Shown: positions 10,503-21,808 of the stretch, piece by piece
How the letters are laid out: every line of letters begins with the position of its first letter
How positions within the stretch are numbered: the first letter of the stretch is position 1
Origin: Alnus glutinosa
Lineage: Eukaryota > Streptophyta > Magnoliopsida > Fagales > Betulaceae
DNA: 64,000 bases
Assembly: GCF_958979055.1 (NCBI RefSeq)
Contig: NC_084887.1
Location: 33,148,620-33,212,619, forward strand
Direction of reading: 5' to 3'
The notes under the pieces: model-generated
Seen by the model: the letters and a program-made list of their open reading frames with translations, nothing else
The model's database searches: none
Told to the model about the DNA's origin: nothing
Made by a program: the position numbers and the translations under genes

Positions 10503-12010
10503 TCTAAACTTCTTTTCGGAAAGAAATTGAGGACACTATTGAAAGGTATTCCCTGCTTCATCATGGGACTAAAACTATTACCGCTGACGTGTGAAGCTGA
10601 CGTTGCCATGACCTCCTGACGGCCAATGGATATTCGTTCTAGAACACGCTCAGACGTATTTGATATTGACATGTTTCGAAATTTCATTGGATAATGAGGC
10701 GAACAGTCACTTTAGTCAATAGAGTTTTTCCCTCTGGAGCGAGTTTACTGTGTGCTTGAGCGTTTTGGATTCCTGCTCACTCAGTGCGGAATTGTAATGA
10801 TTGCTTTCCATAGAATCATAGATATATAGGAGGACCAATTATTAATCTTTCTTTTCCTTTACTCGCTTTTCCAAAGTATCCGTACAGTTTGTAATTAAGG
10901 AGCAAAAATCCAGTACGACAGTCATCACACTTCACACAAGTGAAGGGCAATGAAATGTGACCACGTTAGCCTAGAGAACTCGATCATTGACATGTCACTA
11001 CTAGCTCCACGTGATACTTCGTGCGCATTGTTTTTTATCTTCCCTAAACATGTGATAGTCGAGCAAGAATACTTTGGGACCCACAAATGAGAGAAAGAGG
11101 GGAAAGGGTCGAAAAAAACTTGTTCAGGAAGGATTTGGATGAGCTATCCGCTACACGCTTTCTTACTTGATCTCAAAACACAAAACAATTTTAGGGATTA
11201 ATTTATTACTTCTTAAAAGTTAAAAAGGATTAAAAAGAAAATTATATATATATCTCAAATTAACATCTAATTTGCAATATATTTCCGACAATATATCAAA
11301 AAATTGCAATGTAATCTTATAAAATTATATCAATGCAGTGACTTGAAATATAAACCACAAGTAACTTTGCGAGTTCAAATTAAGTGGAAGAGAATTCTGA
11401 TCAATCATGTTATGGCTCGTCTGACGTCATAGTTTAGGCTCGTTTGACAACACTATTTACAAATTTTTTTTGCTTTTTAGCAAAAAAACAAAACAAAATC
11501 ATTAACAAACAACTCAAAATACAAAATACTTAAAAACTATTTTTACATTTATGTCACATTACAACCAAAAAGCCGAATACACCTCCTAAAAAGTTTTATT
11601 AAACGAACGAGTAGTTTCAACGAAATTGTATCCATAAAAATAAAACTTAGAACCCCAAGAGATTAAATGTCATGAAAGCATCTAAATGGCATACCATTGA
11701 TGCTTACAAAAGTTTAGAAACTAGATTTTAGTGAGCAAAGATAAAAGATAGAGCTCTATGTACGTTGAAGAATAAGATAACAAGCTAGATACAAACCATG
11801 CACACATCTATTTTACAACAGAAATTACAACTTATATATCCTAGCCCCAAACATCTGCCTGGGGCATAGGTTATTGATCACAAACATATACCAATGACAT
11901 CAAACATCAAATGTAAAATATATAGTAGCAAATATCAAACTGTTTCCATGATCACGTACTTAGGTTACTGAGACTATAATTAACGTTTTGGACATGTGAT
12001 GCTAAACATC
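10503..12010. other. 3' flank of the RDR1-like gene
   Basis: AT-rich sequence with no credible reading frame or transposon. The part nearest 12010 is presumably RDR1 3' UTR, but I could not place a polyadenylation site. A 75-codon minus-strand frame at 10460-10687 starts inside the foldback element and has no recognisable similarity. Confidence 0.5.
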
Positions 12011-15000
12011 TCAGTCCACATGCAATCCATGACTGAAATGATGCTCCAGAGATGACGTAAGTGAAGCCTTCCTCTTGATCTGGAGAAGCTTGTCCCCGAT
12101 GCACCATGGAAAACTAAGGAAATGAGGTCTATCCATTCCCTTATTGTAGCGACCCCAATAACTATAATGATATGTAACGTGATACCAGGCTGATGCTTTT
12201 GCGTGTACAACATCAGAGTCAGAATCTGAGTCACTCAAACCCTTGTTGAACCAGGTCCTAGCTTCCTCTCTTACAGACTTCACCGCACAAGTCATTGCTT
12301 CCATATCCCTCTTCTTGTTGAGAAATTTTGACATTTTAAAGATGTTGCCATTGAGTATTTCAGCTTCTGTTTCGATCCCGTAATATTCCATTAAATTTCC
12401 CAACTTGGAATCATATTCACTTTTGTAATAGAAAGCATCACTGATGTAGTCCTCAAAGCCATCTACTTCCATCTTGGGATCATAATACTGCTTTGCTACT
12501 TCCCTGGTGAAGGGATTTATAGGGCTAGTGCTCGATGCAATGTCTTTCACTTGTCGAAAAAGCTTTCCGATCACAGATTGTGATTCATAGGTGGGTTTAT
12601 GATCATGCTTTTCCATAAAATCTGGATATTTTTTGGGACGCGAACGATATGGTATTTCGACTACCACGCCACTTTTGGAGAAGTCAACAGCAATTGAGTG
12701 TTTCTTTGCAAGCTTAATGCATTTATCACTCATTGCCCCACGAGGCTCGCAATCTGCAAAGACTTTGTGAGCACTATCAATGATTCCTAAATTGTCGTTG
12801 ACCATGTACTTCAAGAAATACTCCTGAACTTCCTGTAACAAAGAAGTAACGTTCTTTATTATGTAAGGTATAGGAGGAATTTGTTGCAAACAGGACGGAT
12901 ACATATGAAAGATAAATGATAATCTTAGAAGAAGAAAAAAATAAATGCTATTAAAAATTTAATGGGGGCAAAAGCACAATTCAAAAGTCCAACAAATTAA
13001 AAAATTTATTATGAATGCCTTACATATTATGTAGTTATCCAGTGCGTGCATTATTCCTTTGTAGATATCCGAGGATGTTTTTTGTTTTTTGTCTGAAAAA
13101 AATGTTTTGACTTAACAAAAGTAAAAACTGTTTTTTGTTTTGAAGAAATATCATACCTTACTTTTACATTGCAGTTTTATGGGTACATCAATTATGGTAG
13201 CAAAAAGAACATATTGAGGAACAAATCAAAATGCAATTGAGTAGTACCTCTATTGTAACATCATGGTCGACTAGCACAGTTCGTGCTGGGATGTAATCCA
13301 TTGGTTTAATTTGCTGAGGAGGAATAAGATCAGGGTCCCAACAAATGAAGTATGTATCCCCATCCAAATCACTTCCCGAACATTCATTCGGGTGCGGTCT
13401 GTTTAAATAACAAACATATATAGATTACACAAAATACCATATCAATATATAGATCATATGATATTCAGATGTGTGCAAATATTAAAAGGATATATTTCAT
13501 GCTTTAGAAGTATCTATTATGGGATATCAGTCTTACCTCCTTCCCTTTTGCGGAAAAACAACACAATCCACCATGTGCTGCAAAGCTGGCACATTAACAG
13601 CCCTTAGAACACGCACATCTCCTGGATGTAGACAGGGGTTTTTAGCAACAACAACCTCGCCCTCAAAAATAAAACTATTTGCGTCTGAATTGTTGGCACT
13701 AAACTTGAGCGAGGAATCGCTAGCGAGTTGATTACTAAAACGAGAAATTTGCACAAATACTTGGCCATATTTCAATGTCCTGGTTTCGTCAAGACATCCC
13801 ATCATAGATCTTCCATTTGGAACATATATCCTTGCTCTCTGCCGCAAGTCCATCAATGTAGATGCACGTACTACTTGTAGCATCATCGAAAGAAATGGTT
13901 CTTCATCTGGCTTGTAACCAACAGTTAGCATTTCCTTTAGAATGTTTGGTATCTCTCCTGGGAACATAAACTCCAGTGCCTCCTGTGCGCTCAATGGATT
14001 CGTTAATATAGTATTCAGTTTATCTACTGTCTCCTTTTGCTTATTTTCGAAAACTTGATCACTAACCCCGAGGTTAGACAAAAGAATGATAATTTGGTGA
14101 TTAAGAAAACAAGGGTGATACTTGCTCCATTCCACAACATCCAGGGTTGTGGTCTGCGAATTATACTTACGCATGCTCTCTCTCAGTGACAGCTTAATCG
14201 ATGATGTTGGATCAACAGCAACAACACCTTTAAACCCACCATATCGAATTTGAAATGCAGATGGAACCGAACCTCTGCAGCCACATTTTGAAGCCACTTC
14301 ACGAGCCAATTCTGCAGATATCTTCCCTATACCATCAGAGAAACAATATGTGGTTCGATGCCTTTTAGCTTTTACATCAGGAATCATCTTAATTTCATGC
14401 CTGCCAACGTGCATAGTTTCCCTGGAGGCGCTAAAAGATTGACCCAGTCTCGCACCATATTTTGGCACATTCCTTATTTCACTAAAATCACCCATCCATT
14501 TCCTGATGCCCGCTGCAGTAAGACCTGTTCTTGAAGCAAACATCCAAAGAGAATTTTCGTGTAATTGACTGTTTGAATAGGCAAGAAACTCAAACCTCTT
14601 ATCACCAATAACTATGCCGTTTCTTAGAGTGGAAAGTATCCTCTCATAAATGCTAGTTTGCTTGTCCTCATTTGCAGCAGGAGATAAAACTGTTGAGTGC
14701 AGTTTATCAAAGTCCTCATCAACAAAAGAAACGCGAAGAAAATTATCAATATCTTCAGGATAATTGCGTAAGACACGATTGGAGAGACTTATCTCTGGAC
14801 TACAGAAATACACTTTAGATGGAGTTATTTGAACCCTGTGCACATATACCAACCCACCATCTAAAGATATAGCAGGAGGCGTTGGAAGTCGCCTATCTGT
14901 GGCGTATCTTTTATACTGCTCATCAAGCCACCTTACAGGCTCATAGCAGCAGTCTTTTAAATGATGCAGTTTTTCCAAGGCACTCTCTACATACTCGAGT

Positions 15001-16438
15001 TTTATTCTCTTCGGATCGACCAACCGACAAAAATTGATATCAATTGCTGGCCCAGGAAGACACCCATTCTGAACTAAGGAGTTGATCTTGAACAAGATTT
15101 TATAAGGCAAGTTGAACCCTGGGGGTGGATTCACAATGGGGACAAGACCTGAATTGCAGGAGAAACTAGACCCTTCCTGAAGAACAAATTGGCCTTCATT
15201 TTCTTCATAGGGCAGAAATATTGGAAGCTGAGCCTCATGTGGAAGCTCCAAACATAGAGCAGAAGATTGGCCAATGGCGCACGATGGAGTGAAATCAACT
15301 TCCCGGAGCCACGGATAACGTCCATGAGCGCAAGAGACATCTTTCTTATGAATCTTAGGAGCACCAGTTAACTGGCAATAGAAACATGAATTTGTTAAGA
15401 AAAACTGCTAAAAAAAAGGACAGATTATTAAGGCAATGTTAGGCATTACAATGACATGAAATATTGCCCCATCTTGTATTCTTTATCCCAATTCCCAATA
15501 GCATTTAAAAGCATTATTTCAAATCAATGAAGTTATACAATGTTGACGTGAGATCATGAACAAGTAGAGATGTGATCATGTGAAAACACAAATTTTATTC
15601 AAGTATGTAATGAAATTGGTAAACCAACAAGCTATAGAAATGAATATCAATATGGAGTGAAACCTAAAAATCTTGGTGGTTGCTCCACGTTCTTTGAATG
15701 ACAAATTCCCCATCAAGATCTATTATGCAGCTACTTAAACGCTACAAGCTTCACTCTACATGAACATGTCTACCAACACCAACACTCACAAAATAGATAT
15801 TCAATGAAAAACCAAATTCAATCATCTCATAAAAAAAAAAAAAAAAAAAAAAAAGGGGAAAATCTTCAGAGAAGCGGGATTTGATGAAGATTTAATTAGA
15901 TTAAATTACATTACATTACCCTAAAGGTAGGATAATCAAATATTCTCCAACAAAGCTTATAAATTTACCGTGAACTAATGCTATATATATATGAGACTTG
16001 CTATTTTTTCAATTCCTGTCCAACATATTTAATGTTTGATTTAACAAAAAATATTAAAATTAGATAGGAATTAAACAGAAGTTAAAGAAATAGCATTTCT
16101 TAATGTTATATATCATCTTTTTATGGACAACTCATCGTGGAATGTAATATGTTCTTCCTTGTATTGAACTAATTAAGTACAGAAATGTTATCAGTGGTTA
16201 AGCAACAAACCTGAATGAGAAGAAACTTTGTAGCTTGGCCACATGGTCGATGTAGCTTAATCTGCCAAATGCTGTCGAAGGAGAGTTCAAGCTTGTGTTC
16301 TTCAGAGAGATAAGAAAGAAAGAAGAACAACCTTCTCCTATTCGAATCAAAACGGACAGAAACATCTTCCTGTTTCCAGAGCACAGAAAAAGTTTCTTTC
16401 GAAATCTGATATCCAAAGTGCAACGCGGTGATATCCAT
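12011..16438 (-). CDS. RDR1: RNA-dependent RNA polymerase 1 (RDR1-like), N-terminally short
   Basis: The enzyme copies single-stranded RNA into dsRNA for siRNA production in antiviral and salicylate-linked silencing. Four exons (16438-16211, 15371-13537, 13398-13248, 12832-12011) join in frame into 1011 codons plus stop, with GT-AG introns. The middle and C-terminus follow RDR1 closely: PPPGFNLPYKILFKINSLVQN, FSDGIGKIS, IRYGGFKGVVAVDP, MGCLDETRTLKYGQVF, VVVAKNPCLHPGDVRVL. The catalytic DLDGD lies at residues 698-702, in exon 3. DLDGD fits the RDR1/2/6 class rather than the RDR3-5 class with DFDGD. The first methionine aligns about 95-105 residues inside usual RDR1 proteins (about 1110 aa), so the RRM-like N-terminal region is missing. 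A TTTCTTTAG acceptor-like string sits one base before the ATG, so this exon may once have been internal. The frame is otherwise intact. Confidence 0.93.
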
Positions 16439-16529
16439 GCTAAAGAAATGAAATGAGAAAATGAAGTACACCTGAAAGCCAAAAAGCACAGAGAGAACTG
16501 CCGATGCTGTGATCAGCTAGAGAAGCAAC

Positions 16530-16540
16530 CTATTTATAGA
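16530..16540 (-). promoter_or_regulatory. TATA box candidate for the RDR1-like gene
   Basis: On the minus strand this reads CTATAAATAGG, about 95 bp upstream of the predicted ATG, leaving room for a leader of about 65 nt. It supports transcription starting just before the shortened first exon. A GA microsatellite (16556-16582) lies just upstream. Inferred from sequence only. Confidence 0.55.
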
Positions 16541-16599
16541 CAAGAGCAGGGAGACAAAGAGAGAGAGAGAGAGAGAGAGAGATGATTCTCATTAAACAA

Positions 16600-16700
16600 C
16601 CAAAACTTGATCTCTGGGTTTCTACTTTAAACTACCAAAACTTGATCTCTAGGTTTCTACTTTAAACTACCAAAACTTGATCTCTTGGTTTCTACATTTG
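16600..16700. repeat. Three 35-bp tandem repeats upstream of RDR1
   Basis: Units starting at 16600, 16635 and 16670 each contain CCAAAACTTGATCTCT.GGTTTCTAC, with one or two differences. They lie 60-160 bp upstream of the TATA candidate, so they could affect promoter activity. Confidence 0.85.
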
Positions 16701-17287
16701 GACTTAACAGCTTCGTAAGACTTAGGAAATAAGTTGAGGGAATGACAACGTTGTCTCTCATGTGGTTGACGAGCAAAGGTTCAGTCACACTCATAGCAGC
16801 AAAGTCAAGGAGTTTCGATGATGTGGACGTACCAATTAATCCATATATATATATATATATATATATTCCCCCACACTGACAAGAAAGTAACAAAAGAGAG
16901 GGATCGTAAAAGTGTAAACTTAAAACTTGCGCACCAAGGAGATGGCGGCTACCTGGAAGCATTTGTTTTGATTGTGCTGGCCTGGATCATATTTTTAGGA
17001 TACCCATGTAAAGTGAATCAGTGATTGGCCAAAGACTACTTCACATTACCAATCACATGGGCCATGGCTTTTCAATCTGACAGCAAATCTTGCTCTGGTG
17101 GAAAGTTGCCCTTACCAATTGGAGTGGAAACAAATGATTCAAAACTTAAAGCAATGCCCATATGAACAGTACAGCATCAACAGCCATTATCTCATTTAAT
17201 ATTTCTTTATGTGCATAGAAGATACTAGAAAAAAAAACATCTGCTTTCTTATCTCTGTGTGTAGATAATATAGGACTATAAAGGTAA

Positions 17288-17545
17288 TGTTTTTGTTTTG
17301 ATAATAGAAAACAAAAAACAAAAAAAGAGAGAATTTAAACAAACGGAGCCTTATATTTTTAGCTTTATTAGTATATATTAGCCATCAAACTATACTCTAA
17401 GAAAGTACTAATTAATTAATTTGCCTTTCAGTATTGATAGGTTTTTTCTAACCTGGTTTATATCAAGCTTCAAATGTGAGCCCGATCTTAATTTGTTTAG
17501 TACGTTCATGCATGAACAAGCTCAAACAAGCATATATCTCAACGA
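17288..17545. repeat. Right segmental-duplication block, part 1
   Basis: This is the close partner of 5449-5720, on the opposite side of the RDR1 gene and in the same orientation. Confidence 0.85.
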
Positions 17546-19313
17546 ATCAAACTCAAACCGTACTATTATCGTTCGTGAATAACTTGGTTTGTTTTTATAG
17601 CCCCGATCGATTATGAAATCCTTCTTTTTTGGTTTGATCTTCCTGTGATTCATCGATTTTAAGATGGTCTAGGTCGGAGGCCCATGATCAAGTGATGAGG
17701 TTTAGGTTTCCTAGCCCAATGTTCAGAGAGATCAAAACGGCGAGGACAAGGGCTAGAGGCCCAGAATTATGCTTCAGAAACAGGTCTGAGTCCTGACCCG
17801 TTGAGCACTCGTTTTCAGGCCCAAGCATCAGCTTGCTCTTACAGAAAAATACTTCACATTTTTTGGTCAAGCAAATAGTTACAAACATCTTTTTTATCGA
17901 AGAATAAATGGATTTTGGGCAATAATAAGGCCATGTATATTAAGGTTCTAGAGATTTGTCACCAAATGAACCAATTCTAGAATAAAAATTACATCAATTT
18001 TAAATTGATTTTGATTTATAAACAGTCAATCTTAACTATTCATAATCTTGTTTAAATCTTTTTATGAAAAACATGTATACTAATTTGAAAAATGGAATTG
18101 ACAAACTAAGAACTTGTTAGGAAATATTCTTAATAGTTAATAAATTGGCTTATTTAATTCATGCAAGTCCATCTACATATAATAATCCTAAAAAAAGCCA
18201 GTTGCATTAACAATTTTAGCTAAGGCCCATCATGAAACAAAAGCTAAAATCCATCCAGGAACAATTTGCAAGAAGTCAATAGTATCTCGGAATCATCAAA
18301 TCACGGGATACCTAGACTGTGCGGATCCTGGGTAGCCCGAGATGATCCATCAGAATTAGGGAGTCAGTTCCCACCTTTTTTAAAGTAGTTGAAGCCCTAT
18401 CTATAAATAGGTATATGCCATCAGGTATTCTTCAGATGAATTATTAATTATAAAGAGTTGATATAAATTCTTCCAAAGATTAACTGAAGCATCTGAGTAG
18501 GACCAACTACTTTGCTGATATTTATTGTTTTACATGAGTGACGGAAGGACTTTCCAAAAGCTTGAAAACCCATAGCGAAAACTCTCTTAACAGAACTAAT
18601 TCTCTATTTTATAAAATTTGAAAAAAACATAAAAGTTAATATACTATTCACCACTGCCCTGAATACTTGGATTTCCAAAATTCTTCAATAGTTTGGGCTA
18701 CGGCCTAATGGAGTTCATTTTAACATTCTCTTAACCATTATAGACATCCCATTTAATACCATATTACTGTTCTTAAGTTCCTGATTTCCAATCATGTGAT
18801 TATGAAATTGAAGACTATGAAAGTATTCTTACGTGATCGGTATGTGTCTCATAACATTTTAGAGTTTGTTCATATAAAATTTCAAAAAACTATTTTTCGT
18901 TTCACAAACATTAAAAATCCTTCTCAAATATTAATTATTTAAACAAATTTTTAGATGTGACCCCGGCCAACGGCACACTTTTCAAAACAAATCACAAAAT
19001 TATTTCTCAAAAACAAAACACTTTTCACAAAAAAACTTCTAATAAAATAACTAAATACAAATTCATTTTTTCAAACTCATTTTTTCACGTGTGAATCTTC
19101 CTTATAACATAAACACTACTTAGTTATTTGTTTTTTGGAAATACAACAAATTTTACCAAACGATTTTTTTCTTTTTATGAACTCCGCATATAATAAAATT
19201 TTCAAATGTGACCCACCAAATCAATTTTTCATTTTTACCTTTTTCAGAACTAAGAAAGAGAAAAAAAAAAAAAAGAAAAAAAAAAAGGGGGATATAAAGT
19301 TTGGGATCTTTAT
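17546..19313. other. Intergenic sequence
   Basis: Contains the block 17672-17790 paralogous to 3692-3790 and, near its end, sequence matching 5710-5809. The remainder is AT-rich with no gene, RNA gene or complete transposon that I can support. Confidence 0.5.
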
Positions 19314-19322
19314 TTTAGAAAA

Positions 19323-20142
19323 GGGTTAAATACATTACAGTTCCATATGGTTTGAAATTTTTAGTTTTTGCTTCTTGTGCTCCATTTTTATTATAGATGG
19401 TACTTGGGCTATCGGAAAATACGGAGATGATACTTCTGTCAATTTTTCCGTAAAAAATTGACAAATTTTCATGTCAGCGACACGTGGTACACTTAAAATT
19501 TCAACACCTGTTCCCAAATGCCATGTCAATCGTCATATCAGCGCTGACGTGGCTACCGTATATATATATATATATATATATATATAGGCTTTAAAAAAAA
19601 ATCATCAGCCACTCCCAATAGCCAAAATCTTTTTTTTTTTTTTTCTCTCTCTCTCTCTCTCTCTCATTGGAGGTGGTTGAGCCCACGAGGGTGCTTTGGC
19701 CACCCTCAAACCGGCTGATATGGGGGAGGCCGAACCACCCCTAGGCCAAATGAGGCTCAAAGCCAAATGGGGGTGTTTTCGACCACCCCCATTTTGGACC
19801 TTGGCCACCCCCATCTTGCCCAAAGGGGTGGCTCCAAGATTTTTTTTTTTTTTTTTTTTTAAAGCCTTAAAATAAAAACAAAATTAAAAAAATATATATA
19901 TATGGTAACCACCTTAGCTATGATGTGGCGACTGACATGACATTTGGAGACAAATGTCACAATTTTAGTATGTCACGTGTCATTGACGTGAAAATTCATC
20001 AGTTTTAAACAAAAAAAAAAAATGGATAGAAGTATCATCTGTCTTTTCTCATAATCCATGTGACATCTATGATAAAAAATGAAACACAAGGAATATGAAT
20101 TGAGACAAAAAAAAAAAAGAAAAAAAAAAAAGTATTTAACCC
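19323..20142. mobile_element. Mutator-like foldback element, GGGTTAAATAC family
   Basis: This 820-bp element starts GGGTTAAATAC and ends GTATTTAACCC. Its long inverted arms contain TCTGTCAATTTTTC and GTCAGCGACACGTG-like sequence. The 9-bp flanks TTTAGAAAA (19314-19322) and TTTAAAAAA (20143-20151) match at 8 of 9 positions, as expected for Mutator-type insertion. The core (about 19670-19830) is GC-rich with repeated CCACCCC/GGGGTGG. The paralogous site at 5788-5809 and 9401 lacks it. Confidence 0.85.
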
Positions 20143-20310
20143 TTTAAAAAAAGCTAAATCTAAAAAGTGATCTCTTTAATTTGTACTCCTTTAACCAGAT
20201 CCCATTAATTAATACATCCAGTTTTTAATATTAAATGTTAAATTTAGTTTTCTGTGAAGGCTTTCGGAATAAATACTAAATTAGACCTATTTTGGATTTA
20301 AGAAAAGTGA
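20143..20310. repeat. Right segmental-duplication block, part 2
   Basis: Matches 9401-9545 (GTGATCTCTTTAATTTGTACTCC, TTCTGTGAAGGCTTTCGGA, TTAGACCTATTTTGGATTTA). Confidence 0.9.
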
Positions 20311-20588
20311 GATATATATGATCTTTTAGGAGTGGCCTAAACGTGTAGTCCATGAAATGACAATATTTAAATCTATAAATCTGCCCAAAGCCTGCTTTGC
20401 GTGAATTTTTCTAGCCCAAAACTAATTTTAGGAATCCAAAGGTAAGCACCAATGACAAAATAATTCGGACGGTTAGATTGTGGAAACTTTATGATTTTTA
20501 TTTGCCAACTTCTTGCCTTTTTACCATATTTTTAATATTTCTCTTAATGATTCAATCATTTTTTTATCTTTTATTTTTTAAATTTAAA

Positions 20589-20807
20589 GCAGTGGGATAA
20601 TCTCATCTCGAGAAATGATTGTCGTATAATCATAAACACAATTTTCATCCAGCTTTGTTTAAAGCAATGGGATAATCTCATCTCGAGAAATGATTGTTAT
20701 ACGTAAACACAATTTTCATCCAGCTTTGTTTAAAGCAGTGGGATGATCTCATCTCGAGAAATGATTGTCGTATAATCGTAAACACAATTTTCATCCAGCT
20801 TTGTTTA
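20589..20807. repeat. Minisatellite, three copies of about 72 bp
   Basis: Units beginning at 20589, 20664 and 20735 share GTGGGATAATCTCATCTCGAG, GAAATGATTGT and ACACAATTTTCATCCAGCTT. The middle copy has a 4-bp deletion. Noncoding. Confidence 0.9.
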
Positions 20808-20815
20808 CGTGGCAA

Positions 20816-20966
20816 CAGGGATGGAGGGAGGAGGCTGGCAAGGGCCATGTCCCCCCCTTCCCCCCCCCCCCCCCCCAAAAAAAAAAAAATTAGCTTACTT
20901 GGCCCTTACCGAAAAAAAATTTTGGCCATTGGCCCCTGCCTATAAGAACTTATAGCTTCATCCCTG
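20816..20966. mobile_element. hAT-type MITE
   Basis: A 151-bp element starting CAGGGATGGAG and ending GCTTCATCCCTG. The 8-bp flanks CGTGGCAA (20808-20815) and CGTGGCAG (20967-20974) match at 7 of 8 positions. It has a C/A homopolymer interior and is noncoding. It sits directly after the minisatellite. Confidence 0.75.
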
Positions 20967-21440
20967 CGTGGCAGTTTATTTTTTCAAAAAAATGATCTAA
21001 CATTTTTTCCCATAGTGATTTCATCATTTTTGAAGAGAAAATAAAAATAAACTACCACGTAGGCAAAGTTTGACAAAAAAAAAAATTTGATAAGTAAAGT
21101 TTGACAAAAATTATATCTAAAATTGTACAACAATCATTTCTCATCTCATAATCCTCTTGGCTCTGGAAAGGTTCTCTTAGCTCGGTTTTCTCACAAATAG
21201 AAAGGTATGTATCTCCACCTTAGCATTCACTCTATTGTTTGCGTCCAATACCCTTGGGTGCTTAGTACCACTACCTTCCACCAAAAACCCCAACTTCATT
21301 TAAACAAAGAGGACCCTAAAGTACCCCTTTACTTTCTCTTCTAACTCTTTCAATCCATTATTCTCACTTCTGTCTAGGGTTATAGGCTCTAAAACAAAAC
21401 CCATCATTCTTTACTTATTTTCCCTTTATCCTAAAATTAA

Positions 21441-21808
21441 GGGAAAAATATATATTAGCCCCCTAAACTACCATCATTTCTCCGGATGGCACCCCGAACT
21501 ACCAACACTTGCACTCTGACCCCCCAAACTACCACTTTCTAATTTTTTGACCCAATTCGTCTATTTATACCGTTAATTCTAACAGAAATTGGCCAACAAC
21601 TCGAAAATACCCCTCCCTTGACCGTGAGAATTTCAAAGTGTAGGAGGGGTATTTTCGAAATTTTATTTAGAATTAACGGCATAAATGGACGGATGGGGCC
21701 AAAAAATCAAAAAGTGGTAGTTTGGGGGGCCAAAATCTAAGCATTGGTAGTTTGGGAGGCCATCTAGAGAAAGGCTGATAGTTTGGCGGGCTAATATATA
21801 TTTTTCCC
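21441..21808. mobile_element. Mutator-like MITE
   Basis: The ends are inverted: GGGAAAAATATATATTAGCCC on the left and the same string when the right end is read in reverse. Inverted similarity continues inward (CCCCCTAAACTACCA against TGGTAGTTTGGGGGG). The 9-bp flanks TAAAATTAA and CTAAATTAA match at 7 of 9 positions. 20975-21440 shows nothing else. Confidence 0.75.
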
